From Actinomycetospora sp. TBRC 11914 (GTDB lineage Bacteria > Actinomycetota > Actinomycetes > Mycobacteriales > Pseudonocardiaceae): a stretch of DNA of 64,000 bases. A program made the position numbers and the translations under genes. The first letter of the stretch is position 1. The number at the start of each line of letters is the position of its first letter. Where the stretch lies: positions 558,001-622,000 of the forward strand of contig NZ_JABBND010000001.1 in assembly GCF_012933465.1 (NCBI RefSeq). The letters run 5' to 3'. Below are positions 1 through 8,852 of this stretch, piece by piece. Below the pieces are notes generated by a model. It was not told where the DNA came from, searched no databases, and saw only the letters and a list, made by a program, of their open reading frames with translations.

Positions 1-251
1 GTCGACCGGCGGCGGACCGTCGCGAGCCACAGCGCGATCGGTCCCCACCCGCAGCCGAGGTCCAGCAGGTCGCCGCCCCGCTCGGGCTCGGGGACGTGCT
101 CCAGCAGCACCCGCGTGCCCTTGTCGAGCCGCCCGCGGGAGAACACCCCGGCGTCGGTCGTCACGGTGAGCGAGAGGCCCGCGACGTCGAGGCGCGCCGG
201 TTCCGGCGCGGACGGCGCCGTCGGCTGCTCGGCGAAGTACTGGTCGGCCAC
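1..251 (-). CDS. Class I SAM methyltransferase, RsmC-like (partial)
   Basis: Only the first ~83 codons lie in the window; the 3' part is cut by the edge. From a GTG at 251 the protein begins VADQYFAEQP and reaches the SAM-binding motif I LDLGCGWGPIA at about residues 68-78, after a strand-rich segment typical of RsmC/'methyltransferase small' proteins that act on 16S rRNA guanine. It starts 6 nt after the rdgB stop, so it is probably the last gene of the rph-rdgB run. Family assignment is good; the exact substrate is not shown because the NPPF-type catalytic motif would lie outside the window. Confidence 0.72.
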   Translation of the reverse strand, partial: MADQYFAEQPTAPSAPEPARLDVAGLSLTVTTDAGVFSRGRLDKGTRVLLEHVPEPERGGDLLDLGCGWGPIALWLATVRRRS

Positions 252-257
252 GGGTGC

Positions 258-866
258 TCAGCCCGACAGCAGCGACTGCAGCTTCGGCGCGAGCGCGCGG
301 AACGCCCGGGCTCGATGCGAGACCGCGTCCTTCTCCTCGGGCGACATCTCGGCGGAGGTCCGGGTCTCGCCCTCGGGCACGAAGGCCGGGTCGTACCCGA
401 AGCCGTTGAGCCCGCGCGGGGACCGGATGAGCCGGCCGGGCCACTGCTCGGTGACGACGACCTCGCGCCCGTCCGGGTGCGCGGCGGCGGCCGCGCAGAC
501 GAACGCCGCGCCCCGGCGTTCCTCGGGGACGTCGGCCATCTGGTCCAGCACCAGCGCGAGGTTGCGGGCGTCCTTGTCCCGCCGCTCCCCCGTCGACCCG
601 GACCAGCGCGCGGAGAGCACCCCCGGCATGCCGTTGAGGGCGTCGACGGCGAGGCCGGAGTCGTCGGCGACGGCGAGCATGCCGGTCGCGGCGGCCGCGT
701 CGCGGGCCTTGGCGAGCGAGTTCTCGGCGAACGTCGCGCCGGTCTCCGGGGCCTCCGGGAACGGCTCCACCTCGTCGAGGCCGATCACCTCGACGGCGAG
801 GCCCGACACGATCCGCCGGAGCTCCGCGAGCTTGGCGTCGTTGCGGGTCGCGAGGAGGACCTTCAC
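258..866 (-). CDS. rdgB: RdgB/HAM1 non-canonical purine NTP pyrophosphatase
   Basis: A 202-residue house-cleaning enzyme that hydrolyses dITP, XTP and ITP to monophosphates and so keeps deaminated purines out of DNA. It has the family start KVLLATRND (substrate/phosphate-binding), then [13 protein letters not shown], the [10 protein letters not shown] loop with catalytic Asp residues, and [12 protein letters not shown] near residue 150. The GTG start at 866 overlaps the rph stop in a GTGA, indicating translational coupling. The pair rph-rdgB is conserved in actinobacteria (Rv1340-Rv1341). Length is normal for the family. Confidence 0.95.
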   Translation of the reverse strand: MKVLLATRNDAKLAELRRIVSGLAVEVIGLDEVEPFPEAPETGATFAENSLAKARDAAAATGMLAVADDSGLAVDALNGMPGVLSARWSGSTGERRDKDARNLALVLDQMADVPEERRGAAFVCAAAAAHPDGREVVVTEQWPGRLIRSPRGLNGFGYDPAFVPEGETRTSAEMSPEEKDAVSHRARAFRALAPKLQSLLSG

Positions 867-1606
867 GGCAGCTCCCCCGGGTAGGGCTCGGCGAGCGCGG
901 CGGCCTGGATCTCGGTGAGCCGGGCGATGCCCGCCAGCGCCGAGTCGAGCATCGCGTCCAGCGTCGCCCGCGTGTAGGTGGCGCCCTCCCCGGTGCCCTG
1001 GACCTCGACGAGCGTGCCCGCGTCGGTGGCGACCACGTTCATGTCGACCTCGGCGCGGCTGTCCTCGTCGTAGGGGAGGTCGAGCCGGACGCGGCCGTCG
1101 ACGACGCCGACCGAGACCGCGGCGATCGAGCACGACAGCGGCTGCGGGTCGGCCAGCTTCTTCTTCGCCCCCAGCCACGTGATCGCGTCGGCCAGCGCCA
1201 CGTACGCGCCGGTGATCGCGGCGGTGCGGGTGCCGCCGTCGGCCTGGAGCACGTCGCAGTCGAGCTGGATGGTGTTCTCGCCGAGCGCCTTGAGGTCGAT
1301 CGCCGCGCGCAGCGAGCGCCCGACGAGCCGGCTGATCTCGTGCGTCCGCCCGCCGACGCGGCCCTTGACCGACTCGCGGTCGCTGCGGGTGTGGGTGGCC
1401 GAGGGCAGCATCGCGTACTCGGCGGTGAGCCAGCCGAGCCCGGAGTCACGGCGCCAGCGCGGCACCCCCTCGGTCACGCTCGCCGCGCACAGCACCCGGG
1501 TGTTGCCGAAGGAGACCAGGACGGACCCGGCCGGGTGCTGCTGGAACCCCCGGCGGATCTCGATGGGGCGGAGCTCGTCGTCGGACCTGCCGTCGCTGCG
1601 TGCCAC
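863..1606 (-). CDS. rph: Ribonuclease PH
   Basis: A 247-residue phosphorolytic 3'-5' exoribonuclease that trims tRNA precursors to expose or prepare the CCA end. The whole RNase PH fold is present: [18 protein letters not shown] near the N-terminus, the RxxR-type segment around [17 protein letters not shown], and [21 protein letters not shown] near residue 120, which carries the phosphate-binding and catalytic residues. It starts with GTG at 1606, 36 nt downstream of the phosphodiesterase gene, and overlaps rdgB by 4 nt. Given that the three tRNA genes in this window do not encode CCA, 3' maturation by this class of enzyme is expected. Confidence 0.95.
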   Translation of the reverse strand: MARSDGRSDDELRPIEIRRGFQQHPAGSVLVSFGNTRVLCAASVTEGVPRWRRDSGLGWLTAEYAMLPSATHTRSDRESVKGRVGGRTHEISRLVGRSLRAAIDLKALGENTIQLDCDVLQADGGTRTAAITGAYVALADAITWLGAKKKLADPQPLSCSIAAVSVGVVDGRVRLDLPYDEDSRAEVDMNVVATDAGTLVEVQGTGEGATYTRATLDAMLDSALAGIARLTEIQAAALAEPYPGELP

Positions 1607-1642
1607 GGGCGTCCACCCTAGAGACCCGGGGGTCCGGTCGAT

Positions 1643-2401
1643 CTAGACGGTGTAGTGGGCGTCCGGCCGGACCAGCTCGGCGGGCCCGTCGAACTGGGCC
1701 CGCGCCTCGGCGAGGAGGTCCTCGCCGTCGTACCAGGCGGGGACGTGGGTGATGAGCAGCCGCTCCACCCCCGCCTCGCGGGCGACCTGCCCGGCCTGGG
1801 TGCCGGAGAGGTGGACGCCGGGCGGGCGGTCGGGCGAGTCGGTCCAGGTGGCCTCGCACAGCAGCACGTCGGCGCCGGCGGCGAGCTCGACGAGGCTGCG
1901 GCACGGCCCGGTGTCGCCGGAGTAGACGAGCGTGCGGCCCTGGTGCTCGAGGCGCACCCCGTAGGCCTCGCACGGGTGGTCGACGGGGGCGCTGGAGAGC
2001 GCGATGTCGCCGACGCCGGCCGGGCCGTCGGCGAAGAGGTGGTAGTCGAAGACGTCGGTGAGGTCGGTCGCGACGCGCTCGTCCGACGACGGCGCGTAGG
2101 CGACCGCGAGGCGGACCTCCGACTCGCTCGGCCCGTGCAGCGGCAGCACCTTCCCCGGGCCGTCGGGGTGGTAGCGGCGGTGCACGACGAGGCCGGACAC
2201 GTCGGCGCAATGGTCGGGGTGCAGGTGGGAGAGCACGACGGCGTCCAGGTCGAACGGGTCCATGTGGCGCTGCAGCGTCCCGAACGTGCCGTTGCCCAGG
2301 TCCATCACGAGGGTCGTCCCGTGGGTGCGGACGAGGTAGCCCGAGGCCGGTGAGGTGGGTCCGGCTCCGCTGCCCGAGCACCCCAGGACGATCAATTCCA
2401 C
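1643..2401 (-). CDS. Metallo-beta-lactamase-fold phosphodiesterase, Rv1339 homologue
   Basis: A 252-residue metallo-beta-lactamase-fold hydrolase with the metal-binding HLHPDH at residues 59-64 after the strand DAVVLSH, a second metal ligand region in YSGDTGPC and a terminal histidine near LITHVPAWYD. Its position between the rhomboid and rph genes matches M. tuberculosis Rv1339, described as an atypical class II cyclic-nucleotide phosphodiesterase that lowers cAMP. The start is GTG at 2401. cAMP hydrolysis is inferred from homology and synteny; an RNase Z-like or other phosphodiester substrate cannot be excluded. Confidence 0.85.
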   Translation of the reverse strand: MELIVLGCSGSGAGPTSPASGYLVRTHGTTLVMDLGNGTFGTLQRHMDPFDLDAVVLSHLHPDHCADVSGLVVHRRYHPDGPGKVLPLHGPSESEVRLAVAYAPSSDERVATDLTDVFDYHLFADGPAGVGDIALSSAPVDHPCEAYGVRLEHQGRTLVYSGDTGPCRSLVELAAGADVLLCEATWTDSPDRPPGVHLSGTQAGQVAREAGVERLLITHVPAWYDGEDLLAEARAQFDGPAELVRPDAHYTV

Positions 2402-2410
2402 GGCCGCACC

Positions 2411-3058
2411 CTACGGGCCGATCGGAGAGGGCGACACCGGACCGGTGGGAGGGCTGCCGGGCCGTGCGCGGCGGTCCGCGGCGGCGACGAGGCGGGCCGC
2501 GAGGACGCCCGCGAGCGCCCCGAACAGGTGCGCCTGCCAGGAGACGCCCGGCGTGCCCGGCAGGACTCCCCAGAGCACGCCGCCGTAGACCAGGAGCAGC
2601 ACGACGGCGAGGGCGATGTGCTTCGCGGAGCGGGCGAACACGCCGCGGAAGAGCAGGAACGCGAGCCAGCCGAAGATCACCCCGGACGCGCCCACGGTCA
2701 CCCCGTACCCCGTCAGCCACGTCAGGAAGCCCCCGAGGAGCCACACCAGCGCCGTGACCGCGATGAACTGGCCGAGGCCGCCGGCGAGCACGAGGAAGCC
2801 GAGCACGAAGAACGGCACCGAGTTCGCGATGAGGTGCTCCCAGCCCACGTGCAGCAGCGGGGCCCACAGGATCCCGTCGAGCCCGTCGACCTGGCGCGCG
2901 ACGATGCCGTCCTGGTCGAGCGAGCCGCCGAACACGAACTGGTCGACGGCCTCGACGACCCACAGCAGCGCCAGGAACAGCGCCATGCCGATCGCCGCGC
3001 GCAGCGGGTGGGCCGGGAACACCCGGGGCTTGCTCGACACCACGGCGCTGCTGGTCAC
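2411..3058 (-). CDS. Rhomboid-family intramembrane serine protease
   Basis: A 215-residue polytopic membrane protein with about six transmembrane helices. The catalytic dyad is visible: Ser125 in GASGVIFG and His177 in WQAHLFGALAG, with the HxxxN oxyanion-type motif HLIANS at residues 75-80. These are the hallmarks of active rhomboids that cleave substrate transmembrane helices. It is the counterpart of Rv1337 beside cysM. In mycobacteria murI follows; here the next gene, the Rv1339 homologue, starts only 9 nt after the rhomboid stop. The start is GTG at 3058. Substrates are unknown. Confidence 0.9.
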   Translation of the reverse strand: MTSSAVVSSKPRVFPAHPLRAAIGMALFLALLWVVEAVDQFVFGGSLDQDGIVARQVDGLDGILWAPLLHVGWEHLIANSVPFFVLGFLVLAGGLGQFIAVTALVWLLGGFLTWLTGYGVTVGASGVIFGWLAFLLFRGVFARSAKHIALAVVLLLVYGGVLWGVLPGTPGVSWQAHLFGALAGVLAARLVAAADRRARPGSPPTGPVSPSPIGP

Positions 3059-3104
3059 AGGGCTGAGGGTACGCCGGGGAGGCGTTCCCGGGTGTGAGGA
3101 GAAC

Positions 3105-4121
<1,017 letters not shown>

Positions 4122-4397
4122 TCAGCGGCCGCCGGCGACCGCGGGCAGGATCGTCACGGTGCCACCGTCGGGCACCTGCGCGTCCAGACCACCCGCGAAG
4201 CGCACGTCCTCGTCGTTGACGTAGACGTTGACGAAGCGGTGCAGCGCGCCGTCGGTGACCAGGCGGTCCTTGATGCCGGGGTGGTTCGCCTCCAGGTCGG
4301 CGATGACCTCCTGCAGCGTCGACCCGTCGGCCTTGACCTGCTTCTCCCCGCCGGTGTGGGTGCGCAGGATCGTCGGGATCGAGACGGTGGCGGACAC
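4122..4397 (-). CDS. cysO: Sulphur-carrier protein CysO (MoaD/ThiS family)
   Basis: A 91-residue ubiquitin-like carrier whose C-terminal glycine is thiocarboxylated and donates sulphide to CysM. The start is GTG at 4397, chosen because AGGAGG lies 7-8 nt upstream and the protein then begins VSATVSIPTILR like its relatives. NVYVNDEDVRFAGGL and TVTILPAVAGG are conserved. Unlike M. tuberculosis CysO, which ends at GG, this one reads GGR before its TGA, so one Arg must be removed before activation. Neighbouring mec encodes a likely candidate processing protease. See the finding on the GGR end. Confidence 0.93.
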   Translation of the reverse strand: MSATVSIPTILRTHTGGEKQVKADGSTLQEVIADLEANHPGIKDRLVTDGALHRFVNVYVNDEDVRFAGGLDAQVPDGGTVTILPAVAGGR

Positions 4398-4505
4398 GGC
4401 GTTTCCTCCTGGTGGTGCTCGGGTGCGTTCTCGAGGGCGTCGTTCTCTTCGTGGCAAGCGTCGCACGGGTACCCGTTGTTCCGGGACCGTCGCGGGAGAG
4501 GTCGG

Positions 4506-5021
4506 TCAGCCCTTGTCCGGCACGTCGTCCGCGCCGGTGTGGGACAGCATGTAGCGCTCCACCACCTGGACCTCGTCCTCCACGACCCGCCCCTCGGCGT
4601 CCAGCAGGAACGACCGCAGGTCGGGCTCGGCGTCGGGACCCGTGAGGGCGACGATCGCGAAGTGCACACCGGGCTGCAGGCCCATGTACTCGATGTCCTT
4701 GACCGACGGGTACGCCTCGGGCAGCCCCGAGTCGGTCAGCGGGCGGCGTGGCACGCGGGTGTGCGAGTGGAAGACGACGACGGTCTCCTCGTCGTTCTCC
4801 GTCGCCTGCTTGTACACCTCGAACTGCTCGCGGGAGTCGAACCGGTAGTCGCTGCCGCGGGCCTCGGCGTCGTCGGCGTTCGTCATCGGCACGTAGCGCT
4901 CGGGCCGGTCGGTGTCCTCCGGGCCCAGCAGCTGGCCGCACGCCTCGCGCGGATGGTCACGGCGCGCGTGCGCCACCATCTCCTCGACGAGATCGGCACG
5001 GATCACCAGCACGGCGTCCAC
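4506..5021 (-). CDS. mec: Mec-type JAMM/MPN metalloprotease (CysO-cysteine peptidase)
   Basis: A 171-residue JAMM metalloprotease that releases cysteine from the CysO-cysteine adduct. The general base region is Glu26 in REACGQLLG; the zinc ligands are His85 and His87 in FHSHT, with YPSVKD giving Ser106 and Asp109. The spacing between His87 and Ser106 is 19 residues instead of the usual 8, because of about 11 extra residues (RVPRRPLTDSGLP region). The start is GTG at 5021, in line with relatives beginning MxxVLVIRxDLV. It lies upstream of cysO with a 108-nt gap. Confidence 0.9.
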   Translation of the reverse strand: MDAVLVIRADLVEEMVAHARRDHPREACGQLLGPEDTDRPERYVPMTNADDAEARGSDYRFDSREQFEVYKQATENDEETVVVFHSHTRVPRRPLTDSGLPEAYPSVKDIEYMGLQPGVHFAIVALTGPDAEPDLRSFLLDAEGRVVEDEVQVVERYMLSHTGADDVPDKG

Positions 5022-5071
5022 CCTACGTGGCGGGCCGGGCGCGGTCAGCGCGACGTGGGCCGCACCCCACG

Positions 5072-5650
5072 TCAGCGCAGCAGCACCGTGACCAGCGAGT
5101 CCTGCAGCCAGGTCAACCAGTGGTAGACGGGCAGGTGGTCGGCGCGCGGGTCGTCGGGCGGGAGCTGCTCGGGCATGTCCTCGCTCACCTCGAGCGCGGT
5201 GCCCAGCGCGAGGCGCACGTCGTTCACCGCGGTCAGCCACGCCTCGGCCTGTGGCGCGGTCAGCTCGACGCGGCCCCCACCGCCGGGGAGCGACGCGAGC
5301 ATCGTCGCGATGGCCTCGCGCTTGGCCTCGATGAGCTCGGGCTCGCGCACCGAGCGGAGGGCGGCCGCGAGGGCGGCGCCGTCGGTGCCCCCGCCGGCGT
5401 CGCCGTCCGCGTCCGGCCGGTGGAACTCCGGCAGCAGCCGCGCCAGCACCGGGTCGTCCGGCGGGGTCGACGGCCCGGTGCGGATGCCGGTGAGCGCGGA
5501 GAGCTCGTCGGCGGGGGACGCGTCGGCCCGGCCGGCGAGCATGTCGTCGACCTGCCCGACGAGCCCGCGCAGCACCGAGGCCTCGGGCTGGTCGAGGACG
5601 GCGACGTAGCGGGCCCGCTCGCCACGGCCGTGGCGTCTCCAGGCGCGCAC
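5072..5650 (-). CDS. DUF2017 family protein
   Basis: A 192-residue soluble, mostly alpha-helical protein of the DUF2017 family (counterpart of Rv1332), always found next to clpS in actinobacteria. It starts with GTG at 5650, 3 nt after the clpS stop, so the two are surely cotranscribed. A low-complexity acidic/glycine stretch (DADGDAGGGTDGA) sits mid-protein, and the conserved C-terminal half contains AWLTAVNDVRLALGTAL and YHWLTWLQDSLV. No enzymatic motif is visible. Its link to ClpS suggests a role in regulated proteolysis, but this is inference from context only. Confidence 0.85.
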   Translation of the reverse strand: MRAWRRHGRGERARYVAVLDQPEASVLRGLVGQVDDMLAGRADASPADELSALTGIRTGPSTPPDDPVLARLLPEFHRPDADGDAGGGTDGAALAAALRSVREPELIEAKREAIATMLASLPGGGGRVELTAPQAEAWLTAVNDVRLALGTALEVSEDMPEQLPPDDPRADHLPVYHWLTWLQDSLVTVLLR

Positions 5651-5653
5651 GGC

Positions 5654-6001
5654 CTACGAGGCCCGCTGCATGGTCGCCCACAGCCCGGCCGCGTGGAGCT
5701 TGGCGACGTCGCCCTCCACCTTCTCCCGGCTGCCCGACGACACGGTCGCCCGGCCCTTGTGGTGCACGTCCATCATCAGCGCGGTGGCCTTGGCCTTGTC
5801 GTAGCCGAAGAGCTTCTGGAACACCCACGTCACGTAGGACATGAGGTTCACCGGGTCGTTCCAGACGATCGTCTGCCACGGGGTGTCGGCGTCGACGAGC
5901 TCGTCGGGGAGCTCCTCGACGGAGGTCGCGGGCTCGGCCGGAGCCGACAGCCGCGTGACCGGGCCGCCTCCCCGACCACCCTGTCCGACGTGCACGCGCA
6001 T
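5654..6001 (-). CDS. clpS: ATP-dependent Clp protease adaptor ClpS
   Basis: A 115-residue adaptor that recognises N-degron substrates and hands them to ClpC/ClpA-ClpP. The signature [21 protein letters not shown], with the Asn-Asp pair of the N-degron pocket, is at about residues 41-61, followed by HHKGRA and the C-terminal [14 protein letters not shown] helix. The ~35 residues before it are flexible, as usual for ClpS. The ATG start at 6001 faces pncB across a 60-bp divergent region, the same arrangement as Rv1330c/Rv1331. Confidence 0.95.
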   Translation of the reverse strand: MRVHVGQGGRGGGPVTRLSAPAEPATSVEELPDELVDADTPWQTIVWNDPVNLMSYVTWVFQKLFGYDKAKATALMMDVHHKGRATVSSGSREKVEGDVAKLHAAGLWATMQRAS

Positions 6002-6061
6002 GCCCCCATCGTCTCAGCTCCGCGGCACTGCGTGCACGCGCCCGCCCCCTAGGCTGGACGG

Positions 6062-7345
6062 ATGACGAGCGGTACGGCGCTGATGACCGACCAGTACGAG
6101 CTGACCATGCTCGACGCGGCGCTCGCCGACGGCACCGCCCACCGCCGCTGCACCTTCGAGGTCTTCGCCCGCAGCCTGCCGCACGGCCGCCGCTACGGCG
6201 TCGTCGCCGGGGTCGGGCGGCTGCTCGACGCGCTCGGGCGGTTCGCCTTCGGCGCGGAGGAGCTCGACGCGCTGCGCGCGACCGGCGCGATCTCGGAGCG
6301 CACGCTGGAGCACCTGGCGTCGTCGCCGTTCGCCGGTGAGATCGTCGGCTACCCCGAGGGCGAGCTCTACTTCCCCGGGTCGCCGGTCCTCTCGGTGACC
6401 GGGACGTTCGCCGAGTGCGTGCTGCTCGAGACGCTGGTCCTCTCGATCCTCAACCACGACTGCGCGATCGCCTCGGCCGCGGCCCGCATGACGACGGCCG
6501 CGAACGGCCGCCGGCTCATCGAGATGGGCTCGCGGCGCACGCACGAGGAGGCGGCCGTCGCCGCCGCCCGCGCCGCCTACCTCGCGGGCTTCGACGCCAC
6601 GTCCAACCTCGAGGCCGCCGCGCGCTACGGGGTCCCGACGACGGGTACCTCGGCCCACGCGTTCACGTTGCTGCACGACAGCGAGGAGGAGGCGTTCGCC
6701 GCGCAGGTGGCGGCCCTCGGCGTCGGGACCACCCTGCTCGTCGACACCTACGACATCACCCGGGGCATCGAGACCGCGGTGCGCGTGGCCGGCCCCGGGC
6801 TCGGCGCGGTGCGGATCGACTCGGGCGACCTCGGCGTCATGGCCCAGCGCGCGCGGGCGCAGCTGGACTCCCTCGGGGCCACCTCGACCCGGGTGGTGCT
6901 CTCCGGGGACCTCGACGAGCACGCGATCGCCGGCCTGCGCGCGGAGCCGGTCGACGCGTACGGCGTCGGGACCTCGCTGGTCACCGGCTCGGGCGCCCCG
7001 ACCGCGGGCATGGTCTACAAGCTCGTCGAGGTCGAGGGGCGGCCGGTGGCGAAGCGGTCGTCGTCGAAGGAGTCGCGCGGCGGGGCGAAGTCCGCGGTGC
7101 GCCGGCACAAGCCCACCGGGACGGCGACCGAGGAGGTCGTGCACCGGCTCGACCAGGCCGTCGACGTCGGCGAGCACGACCGCGTGGTGCCGGTCGACCT
7201 GGTCAAGAGCGGCGAGCCGGTCGGCGTCCGGTCGACGCTGGAGCAGGCCCGCGAGCGCCTGCGCGCCAACCTCGTCGCGATCCCGTGGGAGGGGCTCAAG
7301 CTCTCCCGCGGGGAGCCGGCGATCCCGACCACCTTCCTCGACTGA
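6062..7345 (+). CDS. pncB: Nicotinate phosphoribosyltransferase
   Basis: A 427-residue NAD-salvage enzyme that joins nicotinate to PRPP with ATP hydrolysis, giving nicotinate mononucleotide. Family landmarks: TDQYELTML at the N-terminus, the phosphorylated-histidine loop GTSAHAF with His199, DTYDITRGI and the PRPP/phosphate loop AVRIDSGDLG, then AYGVGTSLVTG. It has normal family length. It is followed 38 nt later by a nicotinamidase gene on the same strand, so nicotinamide to nicotinate to NaMN is encoded as a two-gene unit here. Confidence 0.96.
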   Translation: MTSGTALMTDQYELTMLDAALADGTAHRRCTFEVFARSLPHGRRYGVVAGVGRLLDALGRFAFGAEELDALRATGAISERTLEHLASSPFAGEIVGYPEGELYFPGSPVLSVTGTFAECVLLETLVLSILNHDCAIASAAARMTTAANGRRLIEMGSRRTHEEAAVAAARAAYLAGFDATSNLEAAARYGVPTTGTSAHAFTLLHDSEEEAFAAQVAALGVGTTLLVDTYDITRGIETAVRVAGPGLGAVRIDSGDLGVMAQRARAQLDSLGATSTRVVLSGDLDEHAIAGLRAEPVDAYGVGTSLVTGSGAPTAGMVYKLVEVEGRPVAKRSSSKESRGGAKSAVRRHKPTGTATEEVVHRLDQAVDVGEHDRVVPVDLVKSGEPVGVRSTLEQARERLRANLVAIPWEGLKLSRGEPAIPTTFLD

Positions 7346-7383
7346 TCCGCGCGCCCGGGTGAGCGGCTGACTACGCTCGGGTC

Positions 7384-7950
7384 GTGGCCCGCGCGCTGAT
7401 CGTGGTGGACGTCCAGGTCGACTTCTGCGAGGGCGGCTCGATGGGGGTGGCCGGCGGGGCGGCGACCGCGGCGGCGATCACCGCGCACCTCGACGCCGAG
7501 CACGGCCGCTACGCCCACGTCGTCGCCTCCCGGGACTACCACGACGATCCCGGTGGGCACTTCTCCGAGACCCCGGACTTCGTCGACACCTGGCCGGTGC
7601 ACTGCCGCGTCGGCGAGCCCGGTGCCGCGTTCCACCCCGAGCTCGACGTCGCCCGCCTCGAGGCGGTCTTCTCCAAGGGCCACCGCACCGCGGCCTACTC
7701 GGCGTTCGAGGCCGCGTCGCCGACCGGGACGACGCTGGCCGACTGGCTGCGCGCCCGCGACGTCGACCTCGTCGAGGTGTGCGGCATCGCCACCGACCAC
7801 TGCGTCCGCGCGACCGCCCTCGACGCGGTGCGCGAGGGCTTCACCACGACGGTGCTGCTCGACCTGACCGCGGGGGTGCTGCCGGAGACCACCGAGCGCG
7901 CCGTCGGGGAGATGCGCGACGCCGGGGTGGCCCTGGCTCACTCGGCCTGA
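7384..7950 (+). CDS. pncA: Nicotinamidase/pyrazinamidase
   Basis: A 188-residue cysteine hydrolase that deamidates nicotinamide to nicotinate. The catalytic triad is visible: Asp9 in IVVDVQVDF, Lys98 in FSKGH and Cys140 in GIATDHCV; the metal-binding segment is SRDYHDDPGGHF around residues 50-61. The start is GTG at 7384. The gene is downstream of pncB, forming a salvage pair, and its 3' end overlaps by 13 nt the 3' end of the convergent membrane-protein gene. The enzyme class also activates the drug pyrazinamide in mycobacteria. Confidence 0.95.
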   Translation: MARALIVVDVQVDFCEGGSMGVAGGAATAAAITAHLDAEHGRYAHVVASRDYHDDPGGHFSETPDFVDTWPVHCRVGEPGAAFHPELDVARLEAVFSKGHRTAAYSAFEAASPTGTTLADWLRARDVDLVEVCGIATDHCVRATALDAVREGFTTTVLLDLTAGVLPETTERAVGEMRDAGVALAHSA

Positions 7951-8711
7951 CGGGCCTGACGGATCTCGCGGACGCCGACCCAGAGGGCGGCGACGGCCAG
8001 CGGGATCGACACGAACGCCATCTGGATCGCGTTGGTCCGTGCCTCCCCGGTCGCGCCGACGACGTTGAACCACACGTCGGAGCACAGCAGCGTGCCGGTC
8101 ACCGCGGCCGCGGCGGGGACGCGCGCGGGGTGCTGCCACAGGGCGGCGGCGGTCAGGAGCAGCGCGCCCGCCTCGGCGACGTCGAGGGCGATCCAGGCGA
8201 TCTTCAGGTGGTGGGCGTACTGCGCGTCGAAGCCCATCGAGGCGGCCCGGACCCAGGCGAGCACCGTCGCGACGGCGCCGAGCACGAACAGCACCGCGAT
8301 CAGTCGGTCGGTGCCCCGGCGGCGCGGCCGGGCCCCGTGGCGGGCGACGAGGATGCCGAGCACCGCGACCGGACCGACGACGACCACGGTGGCGAAGGCG
8401 GCGGCCCGCGGATTGTCCGCCGTCCCCGTGACGACGTGGAAGAAGCCGGCGCAGAGCGCGAGGGTGGCGGTCGCGGTGCTGATCATCGCCAGGTACCGCG
8501 AGCGGGCGAGGGTCAGCGCGGCGCTCACCAGCAGCCCGACCGCGAGCACCGCCAACGCCCCGGTCGCGGCCAGGGCCAGGTTCCCGACGGCGGCCACGGC
8601 GGGCTGGAAGAGGTAGAGCAGCACGATCCACGGGAGCAGCGCGACCCCGGACACGGCGAACAGGAGCGACCACCAGCGGTCCAGGGGCCGTCCGGGCGCC
8701 CCGACCGTCAT
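7938..8711 (-). CDS. Polytopic membrane protein of unknown function
   Basis: A 257-residue integral membrane protein with about seven hydrophobic segments, including WWSLLFAVSGVALLPWIVLL, a run near GALAVLAVGLLVSAALTLA and the C-terminal FVSIPLAVAALWVGVRE. I do not recognise the family; it looks like the many actinobacterial small multi-span proteins without motifs. The start is uncertain: ATG 8711 is chosen, but GTG 8726 is in frame with a slightly better purine-rich upstream region. Its last codons overlap the end of pncA on the other strand. It is divergent from dinG. Confidence 0.65.
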   Translation of the reverse strand: MTVGAPGRPLDRWWSLLFAVSGVALLPWIVLLYLFQPAVAAVGNLALAATGALAVLAVGLLVSAALTLARSRYLAMISTATATLALCAGFFHVVTGTADNPRAAAFATVVVVGPVAVLGILVARHGARPRRRGTDRLIAVLFVLGAVATVLAWVRAASMGFDAQYAHHLKIAWIALDVAEAGALLLTAAALWQHPARVPAAAAVTGTLLCSDVWFNVVGATGEARTNAIQMAFVSIPLAVAALWVGVREIRQARQAE

Positions 8712-8852
8712 CCGTGCGGTGTCCACGCCCTCAGCCTGCTCCGCCGCGGGCCCCGGGGACACGGGCCGTCCGTCCCGACCCCGGCGGGGGTTCGGAGGGA
8801 ACCGACGCGCCGTCTCCGTAGTCTGAACCGACGAGGAGGGAGGTGGTCGGCC

